A DNA stretch of 64,000 nucleotides from assembly GCA_965198655.1 (NCBI GenBank), contig OZ240668.1:992001-1056000 (forward strand), in the 5' to 3' direction. The notes beneath the pieces are model-generated. The model was not told the DNA's origin. It ran no database searches and worked only from the letters and a program-made list of their open reading frames with translations. The position numbers and the translations under genes were made by a program. Source of the DNA: Lichenicola sp965198655. GTDB taxonomy: Bacteria > Pseudomonadota > Alphaproteobacteria > Acetobacterales > Acetobacteraceae. Of this stretch, positions 55,380-63,746 are shown piece by piece; the stretch's first letter is position 1; each line of letters starts with the position of its first letter.

Positions 55380-56539
55380 CTACCGGCTGGCCCAGCTCCA
55401 TGCGGGCGGCTCCTCGTCGGGCAGCACGGTCTCGCCCAGCTGCTTCGCCAGCACCACCTGCCTGGCGCCGGCCTCGCCGAGGGCCTCCACCAAGCGGGGT
55501 ACATGCGACACCACGATCACCTGCGAGCGCCCGGCGGCGCGCGCGATCAGCCGGGCAAGCGGCGGCAGCAGCTCGGGATGCAGGCTGGTCTCGGGCTCGT
55601 TCAGCACCATCAGTTGCGGCGGCCGCGGCGTGAGCAGGGCGGCGACCAGCAGCAGGTAGCGCAGCGTGCCGTCGGACACTCGGCGGTCCCCAACGGCCGC
55701 AGAAGGCCGTGCTGGCGCATCTCGAGCTCCAGCTGGCTGTCCGTCTGGCGAAGGCCGATCGAGCCGCCGGGGAACGCGTCGGCGATCGACGCGTCGAGCG
55801 CCCCGCCGTCGCCGACCTCCTCGATGGTGGCGACCGCCGCCGCCAGGTCCGATCCGTCGCTGGCCAGCACCGGGGTGCGGGTGGCGACCTGGCGCAGGCG
55901 GGCCGGCGCTTCGGGATCGGTGCGGAAATGGTCGTAGAAGCGCCACTCCCGCATCGCCTCGCGCAGCACCAGCAGCTCGATCGCGTCGCGGGGCTCGGCG
56001 CAGTGGGTGAGCATGCTGTCGTATGGCTTGAGGTCGCCCGCCGCCTGCCGCCAGGCACCGGTTCCGTCGCGGATCCGCACCGAGGGGCCGCTGCGTTCGG
56101 CGAACACGCTGCGGCGGGACAGGATGGCTCCGGTCTAAAGGCTGTCCTGCTTGATCTCCGGATCGTGGCCGAAGCGGGAGCGGGGGACCGGCGTGGGCAG
56201 GCCTAGGTCGATCGCGTAGCCATAGTCCGGCGAGGAGAAGCCGAGCTTCAGGCTGACCGGATGGCGACGCACGGTGCCCTGGACCGGTTGCTCGCCGGAC
56301 CGCATGGCGCGCGAGAGACGCTCCGATCCGGCCCACAACACCGATGGCAGCCCGCCCTCACGTGCCAGCGACGGGATGATCCGCCCCTGGGCGATGTCGG
56401 CCAGCAGCCGCAGCGCCCGATACAGGCTCGACTTGCCGCTGCCGTTGGCGCCGGTGACGACGGTGAGCCGATCCAGCTCCAGGCGGACGTCGCGAAGCGA
56501 GCGGTAGCCAAAGATGCACAGGCGGGTGACCGGGCTCAT
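55380..56539 (-). pseudogene. AAA-family ATPase (COG4637-like), interrupted by an amber codon and a frameshift
   Basis: The N-terminal part has Walker A VVTGANGSGKSSLYRALRLL and reads to DPEIKQDSL, where a TAG at 56135-56137 interrupts the frame. The same frame continues after it (TGAILSRRSVFAERSGPSVR). A second lesion near 55680 shifts the frame: one extra base would restore SDGTLRYLLLVAALL, then Walker B LMVLNEPETSLHPELLPPL and SHVPRLVEAL. The full reconstruction is about 385 residues, normal for this RecF/SMC-like ATPase group. The gene is a pseudogene unless both differences are sequencing errors. Confidence 0.8.
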
Positions 56540-56670
56540 TCCGTCAGTCTGGCGGCGCCGGCGTGACAGGGCCACCATCATGACGAACGGCGCCTGCGGT
56601 CGGCGGGATCGGGCTCGGAAGAATGCGATGGTCGGGCCGCCCGCGTCCGGCGAACAGCCGGATCGGCGCG

Positions 56671-57324
56671 TCAGTCGGACTGCTTGCGGCTCGGCATCTC
56701 GCCGGCCGCCACCAGGGCGCAGGCGATCGCCACCGTGCGCCGGGCCTGGTGGCGGACGGTGTTGAAGTCCTCGTCGCGCGGCGGCCGGTTCTCGGCGCCG
56801 ACGATGGCCGAGGCGCCGTAGGGCGAGCCCGCTTCCAGCATCGCCTCGTCGGTGTAGCCGGTCGGCACGATCACCATGCCCAGATGCGCCATCGGCGCGT
56901 AGAGCGACAGGGTGACCACCTCTGTGCCGCCATGCGGCCAGGAGGCGGTGGCGAAGGCACCGCCGACCTTGCCGGCGAGCGCGCCGCGTTTCCATTGCGG
57001 CCCGAGCTGGTCGAGGAAGTTCTTCAGCTCCGTCGCCATGGCGCCGAAATAGCACGGCGTGCCGAACAGGATCGCGTCGGCCCACTCGGCGTCCTCGTGG
57101 GTGGGCGCGTCGTGGAGCGCGTTCTGGCGCCGGGCGTTCTCGGTCCAGCCCTTGACCTTGGCCATGGCGGCGGGATCGGCGACCTCGCGGGCGCGGCGGA
57201 GGCGTACCTCGGCGCCGCCCTCCCGGGCCGCCTCGGCCGCGGCGGTGGCGAGCGCTTCCACCGATCCGGAACGGGAGTAGTAGACGATCAGCAGGCGGGT
57301 CGGGTTCGGGGCGGGATCGGGCAA
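56671..57324 (-). CDS. wrbA: NAD(P)H:quinone oxidoreductase, WrbA family
   Basis: A 217-residue flavodoxin-like protein. The FMN phosphate loop is LIVYYSRSGSVEALA, followed by DAILFGTPCYFGAMATELKNFLDQ and the WrbA-specific AFATASWPHGGTEVVTLSLYAPMAHLGM. These tetrameric FMN enzymes reduce quinones by two electrons and protect against oxidative stress. It stands alone on the minus strand, upstream of the broken ATPase gene. Confidence 0.92.
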   Translation of the reverse strand: MPDPAPNPTRLLIVYYSRSGSVEALATAAAEAAREGGAEVRLRRAREVADPAAMAKVKGWTENARRQNALHDAPTHEDAEWADAILFGTPCYFGAMATELKNFLDQLGPQWKRGALAGKVGGAFATASWPHGGTEVVTLSLYAPMAHLGMVIVPTGYTDEAMLEAGSPYGASAIVGAENRPPRDEDFNTVRHQARRTVAIACALVAAGEMPSRKQSD

Positions 57325-57571
57325 CGGGAACTCCTCGGAGCCGGCGCGGGAGGCTGGCTGCGAAACAACAGGTGTTGCCGTGGGACCGGCCGGGGAAGGG
57401 GTGGCGGGTCACGTCTGGTTCAGCATTGGACGCGTCGGGCTGCAGGCGGTCCGGACGCCGCCAAAGGCGGATGGACGCCGGCGGCTGAGGATCGGGCCGG
57501 GGATGCGGAGCCGGCACGACAAACGCGGTCTGGATGGCATTGGTCGCCGTAGGACCCTGCTGCGGCTGAGC

Positions 57572-57799
57572 ATGAGCAGCACCGGCGTCGAGTTCCAGCA
57601 CCGACGGTTCTCCGCCGGCGTGCAAGCGGTGCAGGCGGACACGGCACCCGGTCCGCACCTGCCGCAGATCGGCGTGACGGAGACCGTGCTACAGCAGCAG
57701 GCCGATTGGGTCGATGCGGTTCTAAAATGGACTCAGGCGCTGGAGGTGCGGATCTCACTGGACGATCCGATACCTTTGGAGTTGGTTCTCTACAGCTGA
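57572..57799 (+). CDS. Hypothetical protein, weakly supported
   Basis: The frame starts MSSTGVEFQHRRFSAGVQAV and ends in LEVRISLDDPIPLELVLYS. It is 75 residues long with no ribosome-binding site; longer in-frame starts exist upstream (57503, 57380). The C-terminal half looks protein-like, but nothing identifies a family. It converges on the membrane-protein gene at 57808. It may be a chance frame. Confidence 0.25.
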   Translation: MSSTGVEFQHRRFSAGVQAVQADTAPGPHLPQIGVTETVLQQQADWVDAVLKWTQALEVRISLDDPIPLELVLYS

Positions 57800-57807
57800 A
57801 GATCGCC

Positions 57808-58383
57808 TCAGGGCAGGCTTCCTCGCCCGGTCCGCCGCCGCTTGAGCGAGGGCCTGTCATAGGACGGATTAGCCGGTTTGCCTCGCAGCGGGGATGCTGC
57901 GGGTCGGCGGGTGGCTCCCACAGGCTTCATGAGGCGCCGGTCGGGTCCTTCCGTTCGCAGCAGGCTGCGCGGCAGGAAGACCCATGACACCAGGGTTCCG
58001 ATCACGGTGACGAGGAACGCAGCCAGGGTCACCCAGAAGCCCGCGCCGAAACCACCGAGGACGTCCTCGTCATGGCCGGCCATGATGAGGACGATGCCGC
58101 AGAGCGTCGGGAGGACGATCATTGCCGGCCGCATCGTCCGCACCGAGTGTGGGCTGAAGGTGCTGAGGTCCCATCCCCATAGGGCGAACGGAAGCATGAG
58201 AAGCCAGTACAGCGGATTGCCCCGGTTGTGCATGGCGCCGTCGCTGTGCGGGAAGACGAGGGCCAGCAACGAGACGGTCGTGGCGAGCGCACCGATCACC
58301 AGCCCACCGACCGCGAGGTTGCTTGCCTTGTCCTTTCGGAGCCGCCGCCAGTAATCCATCGCCTCCTGATGCGGATCGATCAT
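57808..58383 (-). CDS. Hypothetical membrane protein
   Basis: A 191-residue protein with four or more hydrophobic segments (NLAVGGLVIGALATTVSLLALVF, PLYWLLMLPFALWGW, PAMIVLPTLCGIVLIMAG, FWVTLAAFLVTVIGTLVSWVFL) and a basic, probably cytoplasmic tail. The start overlaps the stop of the preceding gene by ATGA, so both are translated together. GC is lower than in the surrounding housekeeping genes. No family was recognised. Confidence 0.6.
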   Translation of the reverse strand: MIDPHQEAMDYWRRLRKDKASNLAVGGLVIGALATTVSLLALVFPHSDGAMHNRGNPLYWLLMLPFALWGWDLSTFSPHSVRTMRPAMIVLPTLCGIVLIMAGHDEDVLGGFGAGFWVTLAAFLVTVIGTLVSWVFLPRSLLRTEGPDRRLMKPVGATRRPAASPLRGKPANPSYDRPSLKRRRTGRGSLP

Positions 58384-59194
58384 GACGACTTTTCCTTCGA
58401 CCGGATCCAGACGATCGTTTCATGGATCGCACCGGTCATGGCGCTCCCGATCACGCCCAGGGCTCCGGCGATGCCATCCAGCATCCGCTGCTTGACCACG
58501 GAATGGATCTCATGAGCGGAGACGCGCTTGGCGCCCTGGAGCTCAAGCTGCGCCGTGAGCTGGCGACGCATCGGTCGGCTGATCGGATCGTTGGCCGCCC
58601 GCGTCCAACTGAGCGGGTGGCTGGCCAGGATGTCACCAGTCTTTCTGACCTCCGTCAGCGTCCCATGTGCACCCACCAATCCGACCGCGTCGGCTCCGAG
58701 CATGGTCCAGTAGTAGATGTTGCTCCGGTCCAGGCCTCATTGATGTCGGCACGGTCCCTGTAGATGTTGCCTACCCGGTATATCGACGCTGCGCAGGCGC
58801 CGCTGGCACCGAGAACCCCTGCGTAAAGGATACCCGCGCCGACCAGGCTTAGCCCGCCCGTGATGGGAGCCAGGGACGTCGTGCCGACGACGCCGACCCA
58901 GGCCAGGGCTGCACCACCGCAGTTGAAGCCGAAGCTCAGCCACTCGCCGGGAGCTGAGCTGGTTTCCGTGCGAGGTGCCGGAGTTCCGGCGATGATGGAC
59001 CGACGGCGTTCGAGAATGATGTCCGATCCACCGGTGGGTGCAGCGTGCAGCACCTGCACGACGCCGCGGTCGATGAGGACGATGCCCATGCCGGCGACAT
59101 CCGGCACTCGATTGAGAGCCGAAAGCAACGATGCCGGGTCGAGTGCTTGAAGCGGCACGGAGCGGCTTATCGACGTCGACTGGCTCATGTCCAT
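58380..59194 (-). pseudogene. Hypothetical membrane-associated protein, frameshifted near 58720
   Basis: The frame from ATG 59194 (MDMSQSTSISRSVPLQALD) contains a Gly/Ala-rich hydrophobic hairpin (LAWVGVVGTTSLAPITGGLSLVG, AGILYAGVLGASGACAASIY) and stops after WVHMGR. Adding one base between 58721 and 58722 joins it to a frame that reads NIYYWTMLGADAVGLVGAHG and continues to TGA 58380-58382. The reconstruction is about 271 residues. Either the gene is broken or the base call is wrong. No family was recognised. Two small or membrane genes flank it with overlapping ends. Confidence 0.5.
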
Positions 59195-59277
59195 CGGTCA
59201 CGAGTGAGGAAGCGAGCTTGGTTCGTATGAACCAAGAGCGCTGCGGCGACAAGCCCTGCACTAGTAAAGAAGCCCAT
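59185..59277 (-). CDS. Possible 30-residue membrane peptide upstream of the frameshifted gene
   Basis: The frame MGFFTSAGLVAAALLVHTNQ and RFLTRDRWT has one hydrophobic helix and a basic tail. Its TGA overlaps the second in-frame ATG (59188) of the following gene as ATGA, a common sign of translational coupling. It has only a weak GGAA ribosome-binding site, and the coding status is uncertain. Confidence 0.3.
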   Translation of the reverse strand: MGFFTSAGLVAAALLVHTNQARFLTRDRWT

Positions 59278-59581
59278 GACGGCATTCCATTATTTCCCGA
59301 CAAGGGAATCGACTGGTCGAGAAGCAGTCATGTAGGTGGAACCGGCGGCACGACGCGGGGCCTGCCGTGATTCTGCGAGTGTCCGATCCTGCGAATGTCC
59401 CGGCTTGTTGGAAGGGTCGGGACGCTTGCATCGGGACTGCCGGTGCTCTAGGTGCTGGCTGGTTCACGCGTCCGGGCCTGGAAGGGCATGCCCGGCCGTG
59501 ACGGCTGCGCTCGTGATCCAATGGTGGGTCGCCCAGGGCCTTCGGGCGGGGGAGGGCAGCTCCAGCACGAGGAGTGACCAA
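59278..59581. other. Gene-free leader of the rpmI-rplT operon
   Basis: No supported reading frame was found. infC, which usually precedes rpmI, is absent. The stretch probably contains the operon promoter and could contain an L20 binding leader, but no specific structure was recognised. Confidence 0.4.
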
Positions 59582-59785
59582 ATGCCCAAGATGAAGACCA
59601 AGTCGTCGGTCAAGAAGCGGTTCAAGATCACCGCGACCGGCAAGGTGCTCGCAGGCCCCGGCAACAAGCGCCACGGCCTGATCAACCGCCCGCAGAAGAT
59701 GAAGCGGACCAACCGCGGCTCCCAGACGCTGACCGAGATGGACGGCAAGACGGTGAAGCAGTGGGCCCCCTACGGGCTGGCCTGA
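59582..59785 (+). CDS. rpmI: 50S ribosomal protein L35
   Basis: A 67-residue basic protein, MPKMKTKSSVKKRFKITATG onward, typical of L35, a late-assembling component of the large subunit. A GGAG ribosome-binding site precedes the ATG. It is followed after 14 bases by rplT, the standard pair. The usual upstream partner infC is not present in the window. Confidence 0.97.
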   Translation: MPKMKTKSSVKKRFKITATGKVLAGPGNKRHGLINRPQKMKRTNRGSQTLTEMDGKTVKQWAPYGLA

Positions 59786-59799
59786 GGAGCATCTGACCC

Positions 59800-60159
59800 A
59801 TGGCACGCGTCAAGCGGGGCGTCACCACCCACGCCCGTCACAAGAAGGTCCTGGCCCAGAGCAAGGGCTTCGTCGGTCGGTCCTCGACCAACTACCGCAT
59901 CGCGCTCGAGCGGCTGGAGAAGTCGCTCCAGTACGCCTATCGCGACCGTCGCAACAAGAAGCGCGACTTCCGCGGCCTGTGGATCCAGCGGATCAACGCC
60001 GCGGTGCGCGAGCACGGCCTGACCTACTCGCGCTTCATCGCCGGGCTGAACAAGGCCGAGATCGAGATCGACCGCAAGGTGCTGGCGGCGATCGCCTACG
60101 ACGATCCGGCCTCGTTCGCCGCCATCGTCGCCAAGGTGCAGGCGGCGATCGCCGCCTGA
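59800..60159 (+). CDS. rplT: 50S ribosomal protein L20
   Basis: A 119-residue RNA-binding protein, MARVKRGVTTHARHKKVLAQ onward, with the conserved FVGRSSTNYRIALERLEKSLQYAYRDRRNKKRD region split between helices. L20 binds 23S rRNA early in assembly and in many bacteria represses its own operon by binding its mRNA leader. It is followed by a GC-rich hairpin. pheS and pheT, commonly downstream, are absent here. Confidence 0.97.
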   Translation: MARVKRGVTTHARHKKVLAQSKGFVGRSSTNYRIALERLEKSLQYAYRDRRNKKRDFRGLWIQRINAAVREHGLTYSRFIAGLNKAEIEIDRKVLAAIAYDDPASFAAIVAKVQAAIAA

Positions 60160-60189
60160 GCGGCATCCGCCGGCACGACCTTCCTGAAC

Positions 60190-60213
60190 GGGCCGCTCCC
60201 CCAGGGGCGGCCC
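60190..60213 (+). terminator. Hairpin after rplT
   Basis: Arms GGGCCGC and GCGGCCC flank a 10-base loop that is itself partly self-complementary, 30 bases after the rplT stop. The following TTCCTGC is a poor U-tract, so this is a probable but weak intrinsic terminator. Confidence 0.5.
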
Positions 60214-60482
60214 TTCCTGCGTCGCCGGTGCCGCCGGCGATGCGACAGGCCCCCGATCGCCCCGGGCCTTGTGCTGCGGCCTGCCTGTCCGGCGGACGAG
60301 GTGGTCCCGCATGATCTGTGCGGCGCGGCCCGGCGCCGTCCGCCAGCACCCGGCTCCATTTGCTTCCCACCGCCCGTTCCACCGCGATCCGGATGGTCCC
60401 GGCCAGGTCCGGTCGGCGGCCGCGGCACTTTGCAGGTGACCGGATTCGGGTAGATGTTCCCGCAAAGTGCAGGGAAGTTGGG

Positions 60483-61553
60483 ATGGACGACAGCAGGCGT
60501 AGCTTCCTCGGAACGGCCGCGTTCGGCGTCGGCGGCCTGATCGCGCTCGGCGGCGCCAGCTCGGCCATGGTGGATCCCGACAAGGGCCAGCCGGGCGCCG
60601 GCGGCTTCGGGTTGAAGTCGCAGGAGCTTCCGGCGGGTGCGACGGTGGCCTACCACGACCCCGACGACATCAAGTCGATGCCCGCGTTCACCCGCTCGCT
60701 CGACGGATCGCGTCCTAAGGTCACCTCGGGCGGCTGGGCCAAGGAATCGACCGAGCATCAGCTGCCGATCATGAAGGGCCTGGCGGGTGTGCACATGCTG
60801 CTCGACCCCGGCGCCTCGCGCGAGCTGCATTGGCACGCGATCGCGGCCGAGTGGGCCTACGTGATCGGCGGCCGCTGCCAGACCGTGGTGCTCGACCCGT
60901 CCGGCCAGACCGAGATCAACAACTACGGCCCGGGCGACCTCTGGTTCTTCCCCAGGGGACACGGCCACTCGATCCAGACCATCGGCGACGAGCCGTGCCA
61001 CTTCGTCCTGTCGTTCGATAACGGCGCCTTCTCCGAACATGGCACGTTCTCGATCACCGACTGGATCGACGTCACGCCCAAGCAGATGCTGGCAGCGAAT
61101 TTCGGCATCGCCCCCGCCCTGTTCGACACGTTCCCCAAGGGCGAGACCTATATCCAGGCGGGACCCGTGGTCCCGATCGCCCAGGCGATCGACGCGCCCT
61201 GGCCGCGCGAGTCGACCCACAAGTTCAGCCTCGCGCACGATCCGCGCGCCCACCGCGACTTCGACGGCGGCAGCTTCTCACTCGCCACCGTCGACGAGTG
61301 GCCGATCTCCACCACGATGTCGGGCGGCCTGATGGTCATCAAGCCGGGGCAGATGAAGGAGCTGCACTGGAATCCCAACGCCGACGAGTTCCACTACTAC
61401 CTCGCCGGCACCGGCCAGGTGGCCATGTTCGGCTCGGGCGGCCGTGCACAGGTGGCCGACGTCAAGGCAGGCGACTCCGCCTACATCCCGGCGGGCTACG
61501 GGCATGGCATCATCAACACGGGCTCGGAGGACCTCCAAATCGTCCAGACCTAG
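60483..61553 (+). CDS. Bicupin oxalate decarboxylase-like protein, Tat-exported, ended by an in-frame TAG
   Basis: A 356-residue protein with a twin-arginine signal (SRRSFLGTAAFGVGGLIALGG) and two cupin domains. Each has the metal-binding motif: HWHAIAAEWAYVIGG with GHGHSIQ in the first, and HWNPNADEFHYYLAGTGQ with GYGHGIIN in the second. The family converts oxalate to formate and CO2 with manganese. The frame stops after LQIVQT at TAG 61551-61553. Homologues usually have a Trp here (QTWxAGxFEEI), and the following sequence NAGKFEEITLKRWMQTAPRY continues in frame. The gene may therefore be truncated by a Trp-to-stop change. Confidence 0.85.
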   Translation: MDDSRRSFLGTAAFGVGGLIALGGASSAMVDPDKGQPGAGGFGLKSQELPAGATVAYHDPDDIKSMPAFTRSLDGSRPKVTSGGWAKESTEHQLPIMKGLAGVHMLLDPGASRELHWHAIAAEWAYVIGGRCQTVVLDPSGQTEINNYGPGDLWFFPRGHGHSIQTIGDEPCHFVLSFDNGAFSEHGTFSITDWIDVTPKQMLAANFGIAPALFDTFPKGETYIQAGPVVPIAQAIDAPWPRESTHKFSLAHDPRAHRDFDGGSFSLATVDEWPISTTMSGGLMVIKPGQMKELHWNPNADEFHYYLAGTGQVAMFGSGGRAQVADVKAGDSAYIPAGYGHGIINTGSEDLQIVQT

Positions 61554-61688
61554 AATGCCGGCAAGTTCGAGGAGATCACCCTGAAGCGTTGGATGCAGAC
61601 GGCGCCGCGCTACCTTCTGTCGACCAACATGGCGGGCGTTCCCGCCGCCACGCTCGAGAAGATCAAGCCGGCCTGGGAGAGAAAGTCC
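61554..61688 (+). pseudogene. C-terminal remnant of the oxalate decarboxylase-like gene
   Basis: The 45 codons after the TAG read NAGKFEEITLKRWMQTAPRY and LLSTNMAGVPAATLEKIKPA, the expected C-terminal segment of the bicupin enzyme, in the same frame as the preceding gene. There is no stop in this stretch and no ribosome-binding site, so it is not an independent gene. The exact end of the homologous part is unclear. Confidence 0.75.
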
Positions 61689-61779
61689 GATGGAGAGAAC
61701 CGCCGGATTTCTCCATCAGCCGTTGATCCAGTGGGCCGATCCACCCGACGCCTGGAAACCGGGCGTCGGGATCGGATCG

Positions 61780-62076
61780 CTAAGCCATGCACATCTGGCG
61801 CCACTCTGCGACGGGCGTGGTCGCCCGCGGGCGACCCGGCGCCGGCCGGCTCCGGGAGCGGTGGACCAGGGCGCTGTGGAACGGCTCGGATCCGGGCCGG
61901 ATCCGGCCGATCATCGCGTTGGCGGGCAGATCGTCGGTCCATAGCTCTACTCGTCCGTCCCGCCTGATCAGCGTCCGGGCGTGGTCCATCGCGTCGGCGT
62001 CGCAGTGGCACTCCACCGCGGCGGTCTTCTGAACGAACTCGGCCTCATCCATCAGGTAGATACGGTAGCGCGGCAT
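61780..62076 (-). CDS. Small hypothetical protein (98 aa)
   Basis: A frame beginning MPRYRIYLMDEAEFVQKTAA with a compact alpha/beta pattern (CHCDADAMDHARTLIRR, RVELWTDDLPANAMIGRI). The pattern resembles many short alphaproteobacterial proteins that start MPRYxFYLLD and lack a known function. The Arg/Pro-rich last 30 residues may be disordered. It converges on the oxalate decarboxylase-like gene. Confidence 0.6.
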   Translation of the reverse strand: MPRYRIYLMDEAEFVQKTAAVECHCDADAMDHARTLIRRDGRVELWTDDLPANAMIGRIRPGSEPFHSALVHRSRSRPAPGRPRATTPVAEWRQMCMA

Positions 62077-62472
62077 CGTCGGCTCCGTCGGGTGGAGGCG
62101 GAAGGATCAAGGGTTTCCCAGCCGACGGCGCCTGGTTGCGGAGAAGCACGAGCCGTCGATGAGCGTTTTATTAACACATCTCGCCGAGCCGTGATTTTAA
62201 ATCTGATGGCGACTCCGAGATTCCTGCATCCAAAGGCTGGCGTTTCACGTGCGGCCAGTTCGGCACCTCACGATGCCGGCGTATCGGAGGCCCGTGCCGC
62301 CCCTTGGCGGAGCGATCTGTCGCGATCGACGGGCGGCGCCGGATCGGCCGGCGCGAGGCACCATTTCGATCGGGACAAGGAAAAGGAATAAGCCTGGCGG
62401 AAAATCTTCGCTCCGTTTCACTGAGGCTTCGGCTGCTTCGGTGTCACGACGGAACACGCACCAGCCCGCCGG
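62077..62472. other. Gene-free stretch
   Basis: No supported reading frame. The left part is AT-richer (GTTTTATTAACACATC, GTGATTTTAAATC) and may hold a promoter for the small minus-strand gene at 61780. No repeat or hairpin of note was seen. Confidence 0.45.
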
Positions 62473-62970
62473 CTACTTCACGTCGAGGTGGTAGTCGATC
62501 AGCTGGGCGTGGCCGTTCGGCACGATGGCCTGTACTTCCAGCAGATCGGGCCCGAGGTAGCCGGGAGCGGACTGGTAGGAGAGCGCCATGCCGTCCTGCG
62601 GGTTCGCGTTGCAGACGGCGTGCGGGTTGGCCGGCGGGTAGTTCGGATAGTAGCGACCCCGCTCCACCGAGGCGGTGCCGTGCGCCGGCGGGACCACGAG
62701 GCGAACCGTGTAGTAGGCGGCAAGCGAGCAGTCGGGGTTCAGGGACAGGAACGCGGAGAGCTCCGTGCGCCGGCCGGCCGCCACCGCGAAGACGCGCGGA
62801 ACCTGATGCAGCAAGATGATGCGCGGCGCCGGCGGCGCGGCGGAAGCGCCGCCCGCCTGCGTCTGGTTGGTGTTGACGTTGGTGCTGGTGACGTAGCCGC
62901 ACGGGTCGGCGCGAGGACGAGCGGGGGCAGGCTGGCGCGCATGGGGGGACCTTCGGATCGGGGCAGGCAT
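62473..62970 (-). CDS. Secreted beta-rich protein, paralogue of the next gene, with disturbed leader
   Basis: A 165-residue frame whose C-terminal 120 residues parallel the upstream neighbour: SLNPDCSLAAYYTVRLVVPP, HGTASVERGRYYPNYPP, PGYLGPDLLEVQAIVPNG and a final DYHLDVK. The layout resembles bacterial Ig/cadherin-like domains. The N-terminus in this frame (MPAPIRRSPHARQPAPARPR) is not a signal peptide, whereas another frame at 62942 begins MRASLPPLVLAPT. A frameshift near 62900 may thus have destroyed the leader. It lies 17 bases downstream of its paralogue. Confidence 0.6.
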   Translation of the reverse strand: MPAPIRRSPHARQPAPARPRADPCGYVTSTNVNTNQTQAGGASAAPPAPRIILLHQVPRVFAVAAGRRTELSAFLSLNPDCSLAAYYTVRLVVPPAHGTASVERGRYYPNYPPANPHAVCNANPQDGMALSYQSAPGYLGPDLLEVQAIVPNGHAQLIDYHLDVK

Positions 62971-62987
62971 GGAGGCGATCGGGGCGT

Positions 62988-63452
62988 CTACTTCACGGCG
63001 AGGCGGAAGTCGCTGGTCCAGGCGCTGCCGTTCGGGGTGACGACGGCGATGGTGAACCGGTCGGGGCCGGCATAGCCGGGATCGGGGCGGTAGGTGCCGG
63101 CGACGCCGTCCCGCGGATGGAGGTTGCAGGCGTAGCGCTGATCCTCCCGCGGGTAGTCGGGATAGTAACGGCCCTGTCGCAGGGTCATGGTTCCGTGGGA
63201 CGGGGGTGCCAACAGGCGCACGGTGACGGTGCCCGCAACCGAACAGTCTGGGTTGAGGTCGAACCAGGCGTTGATCCGGCTCGGCCGGTTCTCGGCGACC
63301 GCGAACGGGATCCGGAAATGCCGGTCGGTGCGGTCGGGAGACGCGGGGATCGGCGCGGTCGAGCGGGCGACCGGCAGAGTCACGCCGTCGGAGGCGACGC
63401 AGCCGCCGAGCAACGCGGCTGCGGCGGCGAGGATGGGCAGCTTCATCGGCAT
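62988..63452 (-). CDS. Predicted lipoprotein with beta-sandwich-like domain
   Basis: A 154-residue protein with a signal peptide and lipobox (LPILAAAAALLGGC). The body has DLNPDCSVAGTVTVRLLAPP, HGTMTLRQGRYYPDYPR, a second Cys (YACNLHPRDG) and PGYAGPDRFTIAVVTPNG, reminiscent of the HGTxxxxxxGxYxPxxGYxGPDxFTYxV pattern of bacterial Ig-like repeats. The two conserved Cys may form a disulfide. Function is unknown. Its paralogue follows directly. Confidence 0.75.
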   Translation of the reverse strand: MPMKLPILAAAAALLGGCVASDGVTLPVARSTAPIPASPDRTDRHFRIPFAVAENRPSRINAWFDLNPDCSVAGTVTVRLLAPPSHGTMTLRQGRYYPDYPREDQRYACNLHPRDGVAGTYRPDPGYAGPDRFTIAVVTPNGSAWTSDFRLAVK

Positions 63453-63746
63453 TCCCGGACGGTGGCCGCGTCATCCTGCCACCGTGCCGGCAATTTTCCA
63501 TCCTCCGAACCGGCTGCCGTGGCCGGTCCGCGCCGGATCGGCCAAGAACGTCGCCGTGTGCCCGAACCTTGCCCGGAACGGCTGTCCGGATGGTGGAAGG
63601 TCACCATGCCGGTTGCAGCGGGGAAGACGGTTCGGCCGGGTGCGATCACTGGACCTCCGCCGCATCGTGCTGCGGCGCCACGTCGAGACGAGCCGTGGCT
63701 GTGGCGGCCGACATGTCCCAAGCTGTTCAGCGACAGGCTGGACGGC

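Noticed and set aside
56135..57658. Long minus-strand open frame overlapping wrbA
   Set aside because: It lies antisense-in-frame-shift to wrbA and only its last 135 codons match the AAA ATPase; the upstream part is a shadow of GC-rich coding sequence.
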